Below, piece after piece: positions 17,429-26,009 of a DNA stretch of 49,386 nucleotides. The DNA is from an uncultured Lachnospiraceae bacterium. Lineage in GTDB: Bacteria > Bacillota > Clostridia > Lachnospirales > Lachnospiraceae. Made by a program: the position numbers and the translations under genes. The stretch is taken from assembly GCA_910578825.1 (NCBI GenBank), contig CAJTSB010000003.1:85255-134640 (forward strand), read 5' to 3'. Below the pieces are notes generated by a model. It made no database searches, was not told the origin of the DNA, and saw only the letters and a list, made by a program, of their open reading frames with translations. Within the stretch, counting starts at the first letter, position 1; every line of letters begins with the position of its first letter.

Positions 17429-18248
17429 ACTCTTATCAGCTAATTTTTCCCGCCTCTGGAAATCAAAAGTGTTCTGGCTTTGCATGGGATGTATGTTGGC
17501 ATATTGCCTGGTCTATATGTGGAATGGCTGCCGGCAGGCGCAGATTGTTCCGGAATACCATCATAGCATTGACGATTATTATTTTAACTTTGCATTCAGT
17601 ATCGGTGCGTTCTGCGCGCTGTTTTGCAGTATGTTTCTTGGTTCGGAATACAGTGACGGCACAATCCGCAATAAAATAATTGTCGGGCATACGAGAAGAG
17701 ACATTTACCTTGCCAATTTTATCACCGCCTTTGTCGCGTCGCTTCTTATCATGTTGGTATGGCTGGTTGGGGCTTTGGCTGCAATTCCGGTGCTTGGAAC
17801 TTGGGAGATGGGCGTTTCAGGACTGCTCTTATATCTTTTGATTGCAATGATGTTTGTGGGAGCGTTCGTATCCATTTTTATGTTTATCGGTATGCTGTCA
17901 GAAAATAAAGCGATTACTGTTGCCATCTGTATTTTCCTGTTTTTGGGTCTTTTGATTTTTGCGAGTATGATATACAATGACCTTAGTCAGCCGCAAATGA
18001 CAGAAAACATTGAAATGACGGTGGATGGGATAAAAATGGGGGAGCCAATGCCAAACCCGCAATATGTCAGCGGCACAAAGCGACTTGTCTATCAGTATAT
18101 CCTGGATATTCTGCCTACGGGGCAGGGGTTGCAAATGTGGCAGCTGGGGATTGGCAGTCCGGTTCGCCTGCTTGTTTCTTCCGTTTGCATCATGGTATTT
18201 ATGACGCTGGGCGGAATATGGATTTTTAAAAGAAAAAATATCAAGTAA
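17421..18248 (+). CDS. ABC-2 type transporter permease
   Basis: A 275-aa membrane protein with six predicted hydrophobic segments, the permease partner of the preceding ATPase. An Asp/Tyr-rich extracellular stretch lies between segments 1 and 2 and a polar loop (about residues 190-230) before the last segments. The start is ATG 17421, which overlaps the ATPase stop and has GGGAGGTG just before it; the open frame extends further upstream to 17319 but inside the ATPase gene. Single-permease architecture fits BcrB/LanE-like exporters rather than the ten-helix BceB type. Confidence 0.85.
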   Translation: MRKLLSANFSRLWKSKVFWLCMGCMLAYCLVYMWNGCRQAQIVPEYHHSIDDYYFNFAFSIGAFCALFCSMFLGSEYSDGTIRNKIIVGHTRRDIYLANFITAFVASLLIMLVWLVGALAAIPVLGTWEMGVSGLLLYLLIAMMFVGAFVSIFMFIGMLSENKAITVAICIFLFLGLLIFASMIYNDLSQPQMTENIEMTVDGIKMGEPMPNPQYVSGTKRLVYQYILDILPTGQGLQMWQLGIGSPVRLLVSSVCIMVFMTLGGIWIFKRKNIK

Positions 18249-18258
18249 GGAGTCTGAT

Positions 18259-19167
18259 ATGGAAATCTGGTTATGGCTTGTCGGCTTGATGGCGGCAGTA
18301 ATCGCAAGTCTTCTCATAAAAATATATTTTATGCAAAAGGCGGCAAGGGAGATTGAGGCAGCTTTTGCCGACAGGCTGGTAACCGATACCAATACGTTGA
18401 TTGACATTTCTTCACGCGACAAATATCTGCGCAGTTTGGCAAACGCCATCAATATTCAGCTGCGCAGATTTCGTATGCAGTGGCAGCGTTTTCAGCAGGG
18501 CGATACGGAGCTTAAAAACGCGGTTGCAAACATTTCCCATGATTTGCGGACGCCTCTGACAGCGATTTGCGGATATCTGGACTTACTGGAGCGGGAAGAG
18601 AAGGGGGAGAATGCTGCGCGGTATCTGCAGGTAATTCGAAATCGTACGGAAATGCTAACACTTCTCACGGATGAGCTTTTCTGCTATTCCGTCATTGCCT
18701 CAGACAAGGGGGAAAGTAAGCGGGAGCCGGTTGCGATAAACCGTATATTAGAGGAGAGTATTGCGTCATTTTATACTGTTTTGAGGGAGCGTGGGATTAC
18801 GCCGAACATTCAGATACCGCAAGAGAAAGTAATTCGTATGGTGAATCCCTCTTCATTGGCGCGGGTGTTTGCCAATCTTTTGCAAAATGTGATAAAGTAC
18901 AGCGACGGAGATTTGGATATTATCCTGTCCGAGTCGGAAGGAATTGTTTTCGCCAATACGGCGTTCAATTTGAATGCAGTACAGGTGGGCAGATTGTTTG
19001 ATCGGTTTTATACGGTTGAGGCGGCAAGGAAGTCAACGGGGCTGGGATTGTCAATTGCGAGAACGCTGGTAGAGCAGATGGATGGGAGTATTTCGGCGAA
19101 ATATGAAGAGAACAGGCTGAAGATACGCATTTGGTTTCCGGCAGAAATTTCGGAAAACAAGATATAA
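18259..19167 (+). CDS. Sensor histidine kinase of the ABC-transporter module
   Basis: A 302-aa kinase with one clear N-terminal membrane segment (about residues 5-24), a short linker, the phospho-acceptor His94 in ANISHDLRTPL, and a HATPase domain whose N box (NLLQNVIKYS) and G box (STGLGLSIART) are intact. The very small extracellular portion means it probably senses within the membrane or through the neighbouring transporter, as known for BceS-like kinases. AAGGAG precedes the ATG after only ten bases from the permease. The cognate regulator is most likely the product at 15760. Confidence 0.9.
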   Translation: MEIWLWLVGLMAAVIASLLIKIYFMQKAAREIEAAFADRLVTDTNTLIDISSRDKYLRSLANAINIQLRRFRMQWQRFQQGDTELKNAVANISHDLRTPLTAICGYLDLLEREEKGENAARYLQVIRNRTEMLTLLTDELFCYSVIASDKGESKREPVAINRILEESIASFYTVLRERGITPNIQIPQEKVIRMVNPSSLARVFANLLQNVIKYSDGDLDIILSESEGIVFANTAFNLNAVQVGRLFDRFYTVEAARKSTGLGLSIARTLVEQMDGSISAKYEENRLKIRIWFPAEISENKI

Positions 19168-19238
19168 CAGGGCAAAAATTTTAAAAAATTACAAGAAAAT
19201 ATAAAAACTATATGTTAAAAAGATTTTTTTGTGCATTT

Positions 19239-19303
19239 CCTATAGTTTTCGGGGATGTAAAATGGGATGCAATGTGCAAGAATGACATTGTATTTGCTAT
19301 AGG
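19239..19303 (+). ncRNA. Candidate structured leader RNA before the YesM/YesN genes
   Basis: CCTATAG (19239-19245) pairs exactly with CTATAGG (19297-19303). Nested within is a second helix, ATGCAATGT (19267-19275) with ACATTGTAT (19285-19293), nine pairs including one G-T, around a nine-base loop. A rho-independent terminator follows 16 bases later and then the yesM-like gene. The layout (closing helix, inner arm, terminator, gene) is that of a cis-regulatory RNA, but the sequence does not match any riboswitch class I can recall. It could also be the 3' end of a longer transcript. Confidence 0.4.
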
Positions 19304-19319
19304 ATGCCAAATACCAGAG

Positions 19320-19355
19320 AGGTCTTTGCGTCTTTGATGCATGAGACCTTTTTTG
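19320..19355 (+). terminator. Intrinsic terminator between the ABC module and the YesM kinase gene
   Basis: AGGTCT (19320-19325) pairs with AGACCT (19344-19349), followed by six T. It either ends the 15760-19167 operon or attenuates the 19406 operon. Confidence 0.65.
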
Positions 19356-19405
19356 TACTGGAATTCACAAAGAAAATCTATTAAAATAGAAACAAGGAGG
19401 ACCAG

Positions 19406-21184
19406 ATGAGAAAAAAAATATTGACAACATTGGATGACTTGAAACTTGGAAGGAAATTTTTGATTCTTTTTCTGGTCTGTGTGCTGGTTCCTCTGATTAC
19501 TACCAATGGATTTATCCTTTGGAGCATGAAAAAGGGAATGGATAAAGAGCAGAATCAGAGAGTGAAAGGCATAGGGGAGCGTTTGAAACTGGAATTTGCC
19601 AGCGATATCAGCGAACAGCTCTCCATTGCAGATTATCTGGATCGCAACGTAAATCTGCAAGAATTTTTGAAAACAGAATATGCGGATGCATCTGACTATT
19701 ATGAAGCATATGTGGAACTGATGGAGAATCAGGTCATTCAGTATTATTATACGGCACAGTCCGCCTATAACATTATCATCTGTACGGAGAATGAGACGAT
19801 TACGAACGGCACCTACTTTGTAAAAAGGCAAAGCGTGGAAAACACCAGCTGGTATCGGGCGTTTCAGGAATGTGGAAGAAATATTTTGCTGTACAGTTAT
19901 TATGAGGACGGAAGAGAATCCGGCGGTTATATCTCCAGGGGCAGGCGTATGGTTTTGGTTCAGAGAATGGCGTACTGCGGGCAGGATAATATTATTATGC
20001 TGGATCTGGATTATCAGTCGTTGCCGGAGAAAATGGAGCTTATCTGTGAGGAAGTGGACGGATATCTCTGTGCAGGAGACAGGGTCTTACTGTCTACCAG
20101 AGATAAGAACAGCCGGGAAAAGGAATTCTGGGATTTATCAGAAGTTCAGGAAAAGGGATGTCTGTTTAAAATTCCTCTGGAAATGTACGGACAGAAGATG
20201 GAATTTATCCTTACTACAGAACCGTCTATTATATTTGACGTTATCCGCAGGCAGCAAGTGTCGATTCTGCTTTTGTATCTGGCGAACCTGATTGTGCCCA
20301 GTCTGTTTATTTACATCTTATACCGTTCTTTGCATGACCGGGTAGAGTTGACGCAGGAGTATCTGGAACGTATGGAAAAAGGAACATATGAGGTAATTCC
20401 GATTGAAAAAGGAGCAGATGAGATTGGCGGCATGATTCAAAGCTATAATCTGATGGCGGTGCGGATTAAAGAGCTGATAGAAGTGGTATTTGAAAACAAA
20501 CAGCGGGAAAAGGATTTGGAGATTTCCAGAAAACAGGCGGAATTAAAAGCGCTCCAGAGCCAGTTGAACCCTCATTTCATATTTAATGCATTAGAAAGCA
20601 TACGTATGCACAGTATTCTAAAACAGGAAACGGAGACGGCAAAGATTCTGGAGAGTTTTGCGGTACTGATGCGCAAAAATATTCAGTGGGATCAGGATTT
20701 TGTCACAATTGAGGAAGAGGGGGATAATGTCCGCAGATATCTGGAAATACAAAAATATCGTTTTGGAAACCGGATGGAATTTTACATGCATATTCAGGAA
20801 GAATGCCGCAAACGTCTGATTCCCAAATTTATCATCATTACATTTGTAGAAAATGCGTGTGTCCATGGAATTGAAAAAAGTGTGGAAGGCGGCTCCATTA
20901 CCGTGATGGTATCGGAAGATGAAGAAAGCCTGTTCTTTGAGATTATGGATCAGGGAAGGGGTATGGAACCCGAAGAGCTGGAGCATCTTAAAAATCTTGT
21001 AAAGCAGGCGGATATCAGTTATATTCAGGAGGCAAAAAAGAGCATTGGCATTGCAAATACAGTGGTGCGGCTCCGTCAGTATTATGGGAAAGAGGTACAG
21101 ATTGTCATTAACAGTACCGCGCAGGAGGGAACTGAGGTTTGCATTCAAATTCCAAAGGCAGGGAAGGCGGGTGATATGGATTGA
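19406..21184 (+). CDS. YesM/LytS-type sensor histidine kinase
   Basis: A 592-aa kinase with two membrane segments (about residues 18-38 and 284-306) bracketing a ~245-residue extracellular sensor, then a HAMP linker (about 307-360). The catalytic part is of the His_kinase family: SQLNPHFIFNALESI with His390, and FVENACVHGIE with Asn483, plus the GIGIANTVVRL-like G2 region near the end. AAGGAGG precedes the ATG. It overlaps the response regulator gene by four bases. Kinases of this family usually sense sugars or other carbon sources, often together with a solute-binding protein, and such a gene follows two genes downstream. Confidence 0.93.
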   Translation: MRKKILTTLDDLKLGRKFLILFLVCVLVPLITTNGFILWSMKKGMDKEQNQRVKGIGERLKLEFASDISEQLSIADYLDRNVNLQEFLKTEYADASDYYEAYVELMENQVIQYYYTAQSAYNIIICTENETITNGTYFVKRQSVENTSWYRAFQECGRNILLYSYYEDGRESGGYISRGRRMVLVQRMAYCGQDNIIMLDLDYQSLPEKMELICEEVDGYLCAGDRVLLSTRDKNSREKEFWDLSEVQEKGCLFKIPLEMYGQKMEFILTTEPSIIFDVIRRQQVSILLLYLANLIVPSLFIYILYRSLHDRVELTQEYLERMEKGTYEVIPIEKGADEIGGMIQSYNLMAVRIKELIEVVFENKQREKDLEISRKQAELKALQSQLNPHFIFNALESIRMHSILKQETETAKILESFAVLMRKNIQWDQDFVTIEEEGDNVRRYLEIQKYRFGNRMEFYMHIQEECRKRLIPKFIIITFVENACVHGIEKSVEGGSITVMVSEDEESLFFEIMDQGRGMEPEELEHLKNLVKQADISYIQEAKKSIGIANTVVRLRQYYGKEVQIVINSTAQEGTEVCIQIPKAGKAGDMD

Positions 21185-22767
21185 TAAAGGTATTGGTGGT
21201 AGATGATGAGCAGTTTATCCGTCAGGGGCTGCGTCATCTGGTGGATTGGGAAAAATATGGTTTTCAGATTGTGGCCGAGGCAGAAAACGGTTCAGACGCC
21301 ATTCGTATTCTGGAGGAGATCGAGATTGATCTGGCGTTTGTCGATATCCGGATGCCGGGAATGACCGGGTTAGAATTGATTTCCTATGTACATGAACATA
21401 TCAAACGCCGGGTAGGGTTTGTAATTCTTACCGGATATGCGGAATTCCATTATGCCAGAGAGGCATTGCGTTATAATGTACTGGATTATATCTTAAAGCC
21501 GGTATTGGAGGAAGAGCTGCTTGGCGTCCTGAAAAAGATAAATAAGGAATATCAGGATTATCACCAACAGCAGAGGGATAAATACGATTTTCATATTTCG
21601 CAGATTCTTCTGGGGAAGTTTTCCGATAAAAATGTAAGGCAGGTGCGGCGTTATTTATCAGGGGAAGGCAGTATCAAATACGTCAGTGTGGAATTTGACC
21701 AGAATCAAAAGGAATTTGCTCTTTTTTCGAGAGAAGAGCGGATGGAGCAGCAGAGAGGATTGTTCCAATATCTTCGTGATTTACTGGAGGAATTCTCATA
21801 TTATGTGGTGCCGCTTGTGGAAGCCGAAGAGGGAATTTTTGGCGCCGGGATTTTGTTGACACAGCAATTGTGCAGCAAAGTGGATACGGACGAGAAAAAC
21901 TTTTTGAAGAATATCCAGAAACGTGTCACCTGTCATTTTCCGTGTCCGATTCAGATTTATGTAGGACAGGAAGTGGAAAAACTGGAGCAGTTATCGCAGT
22001 CATTTCTGTCAATTCGCGTGGCACGCTGTTTTCATGGACTTGCACAGGAAGAATCCCAGGTGAGAAATTACGAGGATTTCCGTCATCGCAAATCTTCCAT
22101 GAAAGTTCAGGAAAATGATGTGGAGGCGCTTTTGGAGGCGGTAAAGGAGAACCGCATTTCGGATATTGAATCCTGCGCAGAGCGTATTTTTGCTCAGATA
22201 CGGGTCAGTGATATGAATATGGAAATGGTCAACGCCAGCGTTTACTATATTCTGTACCGTTTGATGGAGATGGTGCAGGAGTTCGATGATGAGACGAATC
22301 AGCAGGAAATTCTGGAATATATCGGTAAGGAGTCTTTCAACAAACTGGTGCTTAGTGGAAGTACGGAAGAGATTACCGGATTCTTTTCCGATTATGCCGG
22401 ATATCTGGCACAGGTGCGCACACTGGAATCGAAGAAGGTTCTGGACAGGGTGGATGATTATGTGCGGGAAAACTATAAGGAGAAAATGAGCCTTAAATCG
22501 CTGGGTGAATTGTTCTATGTAAACAATGTCTATCTCGGACAGCTTTACAAGAAAAAATATGGAATTGTGTTCCGGGATTATTTGAATAATATTCGTCTGG
22601 AAAAAGCGCAGGAACTTTTAATCAGTACGGATTTGAGGATTTATGCTATTGCGGAAGAAGTCGGCTTTGCCAAGGCAGAGTATTTTATCAATAAGTTTGT
22701 GCAGAATTATCATATGACGCCGAATCAATACCGCATGCGCAATCGGAAACAGGAGGAAACAGAGTAA
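21181..22767 (+). CDS. YesN-type response regulator with AraC DNA-binding domain
   Basis: A 528-aa regulator. The receiver domain (1-125) carries acidic residues at 8-9, phospho-acceptor Asp55 (FVDIRMPG) and Lys105-Pro106. A ~270-residue middle region of unknown role follows. The last ~100 residues form an AraC-type double helix-turn-helix (from DDYVRENYKEKMSLKSLGEL to HMTPNQYR). The start is a TTG at 21181 overlapping the kinase stop codon (TTGA), which suggests translational coupling and a lower output than the kinase. No sugar-transport permeases follow, which is unusual for a YesMN pair, so the target may lie elsewhere. Confidence 0.92.
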   Translation: MIKVLVVDDEQFIRQGLRHLVDWEKYGFQIVAEAENGSDAIRILEEIEIDLAFVDIRMPGMTGLELISYVHEHIKRRVGFVILTGYAEFHYAREALRYNVLDYILKPVLEEELLGVLKKINKEYQDYHQQQRDKYDFHISQILLGKFSDKNVRQVRRYLSGEGSIKYVSVEFDQNQKEFALFSREERMEQQRGLFQYLRDLLEEFSYYVVPLVEAEEGIFGAGILLTQQLCSKVDTDEKNFLKNIQKRVTCHFPCPIQIYVGQEVEKLEQLSQSFLSIRVARCFHGLAQEESQVRNYEDFRHRKSSMKVQENDVEALLEAVKENRISDIESCAERIFAQIRVSDMNMEMVNASVYYILYRLMEMVQEFDDETNQQEILEYIGKESFNKLVLSGSTEEITGFFSDYAGYLAQVRTLESKKVLDRVDDYVRENYKEKMSLKSLGELFYVNNVYLGQLYKKKYGIVFRDYLNNIRLEKAQELLISTDLRIYAIAEEVGFAKAEYFINKFVQNYHMTPNQYRMRNRKQEETE

Positions 22768-22771
22768 GGTT

Positions 22772-24445
22772 ATGGAAGGGAAAATGAAGAAACCGGGGAA
22801 AAGAATATTTGCTTTACTGGTATTGATGGTGCTGTTTACAGCGCTGTCTTTTGTAGCGTTTCGGTGGATTTTGCGAAAAACCGCATTTGAACAAAAGACG
22901 TTTACCGCTTTTATGGCAGTGCCGGGGGAGGAAAAATCAAAAGATAACCGCATTCGCAATAAAATTGCAGAGCTTACGGGCGCCCGTGCGGAGATCGAAT
23001 GGCTTGGTGGACAGACGCCGGAAGAAAAGATTGATTCCATGATACAACAGGACGAATATCCGGATTTCATCAATGGAGCGGATGCGTCCAATAAGTTGAT
23101 TGAGGCCGGGGCATTGATTCCGCTGGACGATTATCTGGAGGATTATCCGGACTTGTATCATTTTCTGACGCCCAAACAATGGGATTCGATGCGCAAGGAA
23201 GATGGACATATTTATTATATCCAGCCGTTTGGGGTTGTGCGGGGCCATAATACTCAGACAATGATTTCCGGGGAGGCATTCTGGATTCAGAAACGGGTGC
23301 TGGAATGGGCGGGATTTCCCGAGGTAAAAACGCTGGATGAATATTTTGATTTGATTACCTCTTACCTTAAGGAACATCCCGAGTCCGATGGACAGCCGAA
23401 TATTGGATTTGAAATTTTATGCGACGACTGGCGCTATTTCTGTCTGGAAAATCCGCCGATGTTCCTTGCAGGTTATCCCAATGAGGGCTGTGCTATTGTA
23501 GATAAGAAGACACAGAAGGCGGCATTGTATGATACGATTCCCGAGGCAAAACAGTATTATCAGAAACTGTGCCAGATGTATAATCAGGGCGTTATTGACC
23601 CGGAGACGTTTACCCTGTCTTACAGCCAGTATATTGACAAGCTCTCTGTGGGAAATGTGCTTGGATTTGTGGACCAGTATTGGCAGATTATGGATGCGCA
23701 GAACAGTCTCTATTCAAACGGAAGGGAAGACAGGACTTATGTTCCGCTTGCCATCACGGCAAATGAAAAGATTGAGGGAAAGTATAACTGTACGGAAAAC
23801 AGCCTCAATGTAGGAGCCGGAGTCGGTATTTCCGTGGATTGTGAAGATGTGGAGGGCGCGCTGCAGTTTCTAAACGCCCTGCTGAAACCGGAGATTATGA
23901 CGCTGCGTTACTGGGGCGAGGAAGGCATAGATTATGAGATAGATGAACAGGGAAAGTTTTATCGTACCGAGGAGCAGAGGAGCAATTGGGGAAATGGAGA
24001 TTTCTTAAAGGAAAATACCTGCAGTTACACGTATTTTCCTGCATATGAAGGAATGGCTGCGGATGGGATCAACACGGTTCTCCCCGCGGAACAGCCTGGC
24101 GAGTATTACCAAACACTCTCGGATTATGACAAGAAGGTTCTGGACGCTTATGGATTTCAGACCTGGAAAGAATTTCTGGGGGAGGAGACAGAGGGCAGTC
24201 CCTGGTTTCCGTTGTATTCCTGCGTTGCGGACTGGCCGGCGGACAGCGATTACGGACAGGCCAGGGCTGATATGGAACGGATGAAACGTTTGTGGCTACC
24301 CAAAGTCATCATGTCTTCGGAGACAGAGTTTGAAAAAACGTGGTCGGATTATATGGAAACTTACCGGAGTGAGGTGGATGTGGACGCGTATCTGGAACAA
24401 CTGGACCTGGAAATTCAAAAGAGGGTACAGGAGGCAGAGCAATAA
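22772..24445 (+). CDS. Membrane-anchored extracellular solute-binding protein
   Basis: A 557-aa protein of the family-1 solute-binding fold seen in LplA/YtcQ-type proteins of YesMN-linked ABC importers. Residues ~10-30 are hydrophobic (signal or anchor), but no lipobox cysteine follows, so the protein is probably held by this uncleaved segment. It contains the family-like WLGGQTPEEKIDSMI and DFINGADASNKLIEAGAL stretches. No ABC permease or ATPase is adjacent. I infer that it may work as a ligand-presenting co-sensor for the kinase rather than as a transporter part. Start is ATG 22772 or ATG 22784; the ribosome site is not decisive. Confidence 0.82.
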   Translation: MEGKMKKPGKRIFALLVLMVLFTALSFVAFRWILRKTAFEQKTFTAFMAVPGEEKSKDNRIRNKIAELTGARAEIEWLGGQTPEEKIDSMIQQDEYPDFINGADASNKLIEAGALIPLDDYLEDYPDLYHFLTPKQWDSMRKEDGHIYYIQPFGVVRGHNTQTMISGEAFWIQKRVLEWAGFPEVKTLDEYFDLITSYLKEHPESDGQPNIGFEILCDDWRYFCLENPPMFLAGYPNEGCAIVDKKTQKAALYDTIPEAKQYYQKLCQMYNQGVIDPETFTLSYSQYIDKLSVGNVLGFVDQYWQIMDAQNSLYSNGREDRTYVPLAITANEKIEGKYNCTENSLNVGAGVGISVDCEDVEGALQFLNALLKPEIMTLRYWGEEGIDYEIDEQGKFYRTEEQRSNWGNGDFLKENTCSYTYFPAYEGMAADGINTVLPAEQPGEYYQTLSDYDKKVLDAYGFQTWKEFLGEETEGSPWFPLYSCVADWPADSDYGQARADMERMKRLWLPKVIMSSETEFEKTWSDYMETYRSEVDVDAYLEQLDLEIQKRVQEAEQ

Positions 24446-24469
24446 TCATTTAATTGTGGAAGGGAATAT

Positions 24470-25240
24470 ATGGTAGATAAAATAACATTTTTGGAAACAC
24501 TGCATTCCGTGCAGGAAATCGTGAAGGCAAGTCCTGAGCCATTGACGAAGGAAGAAATCAGGGGTTATTTTCAGGACATGGAGTTATCAAAAGAACAACA
24601 GGAAATGGTATACCAGTTTTTGCTGACGCCACCGAAAGAGAAGGCAAAGACAGAAAAGGAGAAGGCAGAAAAGGAGAAGGCAGAAAATACACATTTTCAG
24701 ATGTATCTGCGGGAGATTTCAGCGGTTCCTTCTCTGACAAAAGAACAGCAGAATATTCTGTATCAGCGCTTACTCGCAGGAGAGGAATCCGTCACGGAGG
24801 CGATATCGGGTCAGTGGCTGAAAAAAATAATTCATATTGCGGAAGAATACGCCACCGCAGATGTGTTTTTGGAGGATTTGGTGCAGGAGGGAAATATCAG
24901 TCTCCTGCTTGCAATGAGACAGCTGGTCGGAAAAGGTAGCGAATACGGCATGGAGGGCGCACAAACATTAGAGGCAGCGCAGCAGAAACGTTTGGAAAAC
25001 CGCCTGGAGGAGCTTGTACGGGAGGGGATGCAGCAGTACCGCGAGGATTTGCAAGGAGAGGCGGACAGCGAAAATACCATTCTTGCCAGGGTGAGTCTGG
25101 TATATGAAGCAAGAAAGGCGCTGGCGGAGGAGAATGGCACGGATCCGACCATTCAGGAGCTTTGCGCATATACCAGGATACCGCCGGAAGAGATAGCGGA
25201 TATTTTAACATTACATGAGAAAGCGAGGAAAAAGCCATGA
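24470..25240 (+). CDS. Sigma-70-like protein lacking regions 2.4 and 4
   Basis: A 256-aa protein. Residues ~74-155 resemble sigma-70 regions 1.2 to 2.2: FQMYLREISAVPSLTKEQQ and LEDLVQEGNISLLLAM, the latter being the helix that binds the RNA polymerase beta' clamp. Residues ~215-255 resemble region 3 (NGTDPTIQELCAYTRIPPEE). The aromatic -10-reading part of region 2 is not recognisable and region 4 is absent, so normal promoter recognition seems impossible. Before the sigma part is a Lys/Glu tract with KEKAE repeats (about 61-72). The gene ends in an ATGA overlap with a 58-aa gene. It may be a polymerase-binding modulator or a degenerate sigma factor. Confidence 0.7.
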   Translation: MVDKITFLETLHSVQEIVKASPEPLTKEEIRGYFQDMELSKEQQEMVYQFLLTPPKEKAKTEKEKAEKEKAENTHFQMYLREISAVPSLTKEQQNILYQRLLAGEESVTEAISGQWLKKIIHIAEEYATADVFLEDLVQEGNISLLLAMRQLVGKGSEYGMEGAQTLEAAQQKRLENRLEELVREGMQQYREDLQGEADSENTILARVSLVYEARKALAEENGTDPTIQELCAYTRIPPEEIADILTLHEKARKKP

Positions 25241-25413
25241 ATTTAGGACCGATAGAATATACGGTGGCACGGATTGATGGGGATTACGCCTATCTGAAAC
25301 AGATTGAGCAGCCGCAGGAGGAGGAAAAATGTGTGGCAAGGGCATTGCTGCCCCCGGAGATTGCAGAGGGCAGCAAATTACATTATGAGATGATGGTTTA
25401 TACAATGGTTTAA
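25237..25413 (+). CDS. Small DUF3006-like protein
   Basis: A 58-aa protein starting MNLGPIEYTVARIDGDYAYL, overlapping the sigma-like gene by ATGA, so it is probably translationally coupled to it. The pattern of an N-terminal strand with R-x-D-G-D-x-A and a later LLPPEIAEGSKL resembles the small DUF3006 family, whose members have an LPxGxxEG turn; this is a by-eye match. Its TAA stop overlaps, head to head, the TAA stop of the dipicolinate synthase B gene on the other strand. No function is known. Confidence 0.6.
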   Translation: MNLGPIEYTVARIDGDYAYLKQIEQPQEEEKCVARALLPPEIAEGSKLHYEMMVYTMV

Positions 25414-26009
25414 GCTCCATGAGGACTTCGAATCACCGGCTGAATCTGTTTTCCATTCAGCGCGGCGTCAATCGTTTCCGGCAGGAGTTCGGTAAAAGCC
25501 GTCATGGAGTTTGGTTTTGCCTGATAGTCGTCCTGTCCAAAGGGAACGAAATAAATGTTTTTCGTATTCAGAAGAATTCCGATATTTTTTAAATTCATTC
25601 CCAGGGCGTCGTTGGTGGACAGTGAAATAACCAGCGGGCGGTTGTTGCGCAGGTGGGATTTTGCAGCCATCAGCACGGGCGTATCAGAGATTCCGTTTGC
25701 CAGTTTGGAAAGCGTGTTTCCGGTACAGGGAGCGATGACCAGAATATCCATCAATCCTTTGGGGCCAATTGGTTCAGCCGCAGGAATTGTGGTAATTGGC
25801 GCATGACCGGTTAGAAGTTCTGCGCGTTCCAGAAAAGAAGCGCTTGTGCCAAAGCGCGAATCCAGAGAGGAAGCGTTTAACGAAAATACCGGGAGAAGTT
25901 TTGCGCCGGTCTGTGTCAGGTCTTCCAATGTCCGAAATATTTTTTCGTATGTGCAAAAGGAGCCGGTAAAACCGATTCCAATAGATTTGTCATGAAAATC
26001 ATAAAGCAT
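25410..26009 (-). CDS. spoVFB: Dipicolinate synthase subunit B
   Basis: Subunit B of the enzyme that makes dipicolinic acid, the spore-core calcium chelator, in the mother cell. The 199-aa product is a flavoprotein-like (PPC-decarboxylase-fold) protein with IGIGFTGSFCTYEKI at the start, the central PLGPKG-like EPIGPKGLMD, and APCTGNTLSKLANGISDTPV, all typical of SpoVFB/DpaB. It overlaps subunit A by 11 bases and is cotranscribed with it. The AGGATGG ahead of the ATG lies inside the subunit A gene. Presence of both subunits means that the organism is equipped for endospores with dipicolinate. Confidence 0.94.
   Translation of the reverse strand: MLYDFHDKSIGIGFTGSFCTYEKIFRTLEDLTQTGAKLLPVFSLNASSLDSRFGTSASFLERAELLTGHAPITTIPAAEPIGPKGLMDILVIAPCTGNTLSKLANGISDTPVLMAAKSHLRNNRPLVISLSTNDALGMNLKNIGILLNTKNIYFVPFGQDDYQAKPNSMTAFTELLPETIDAALNGKQIQPVIRSPHGA

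Noticed and set aside
24650..24690. KEKAE repeat tract, considered as a DNA tandem repeat or CRISPR-like array
   Set aside because: Only a few short in-frame repeat units inside the sigma-like gene; no spacer pattern. No CRISPR array is seen anywhere in the window.
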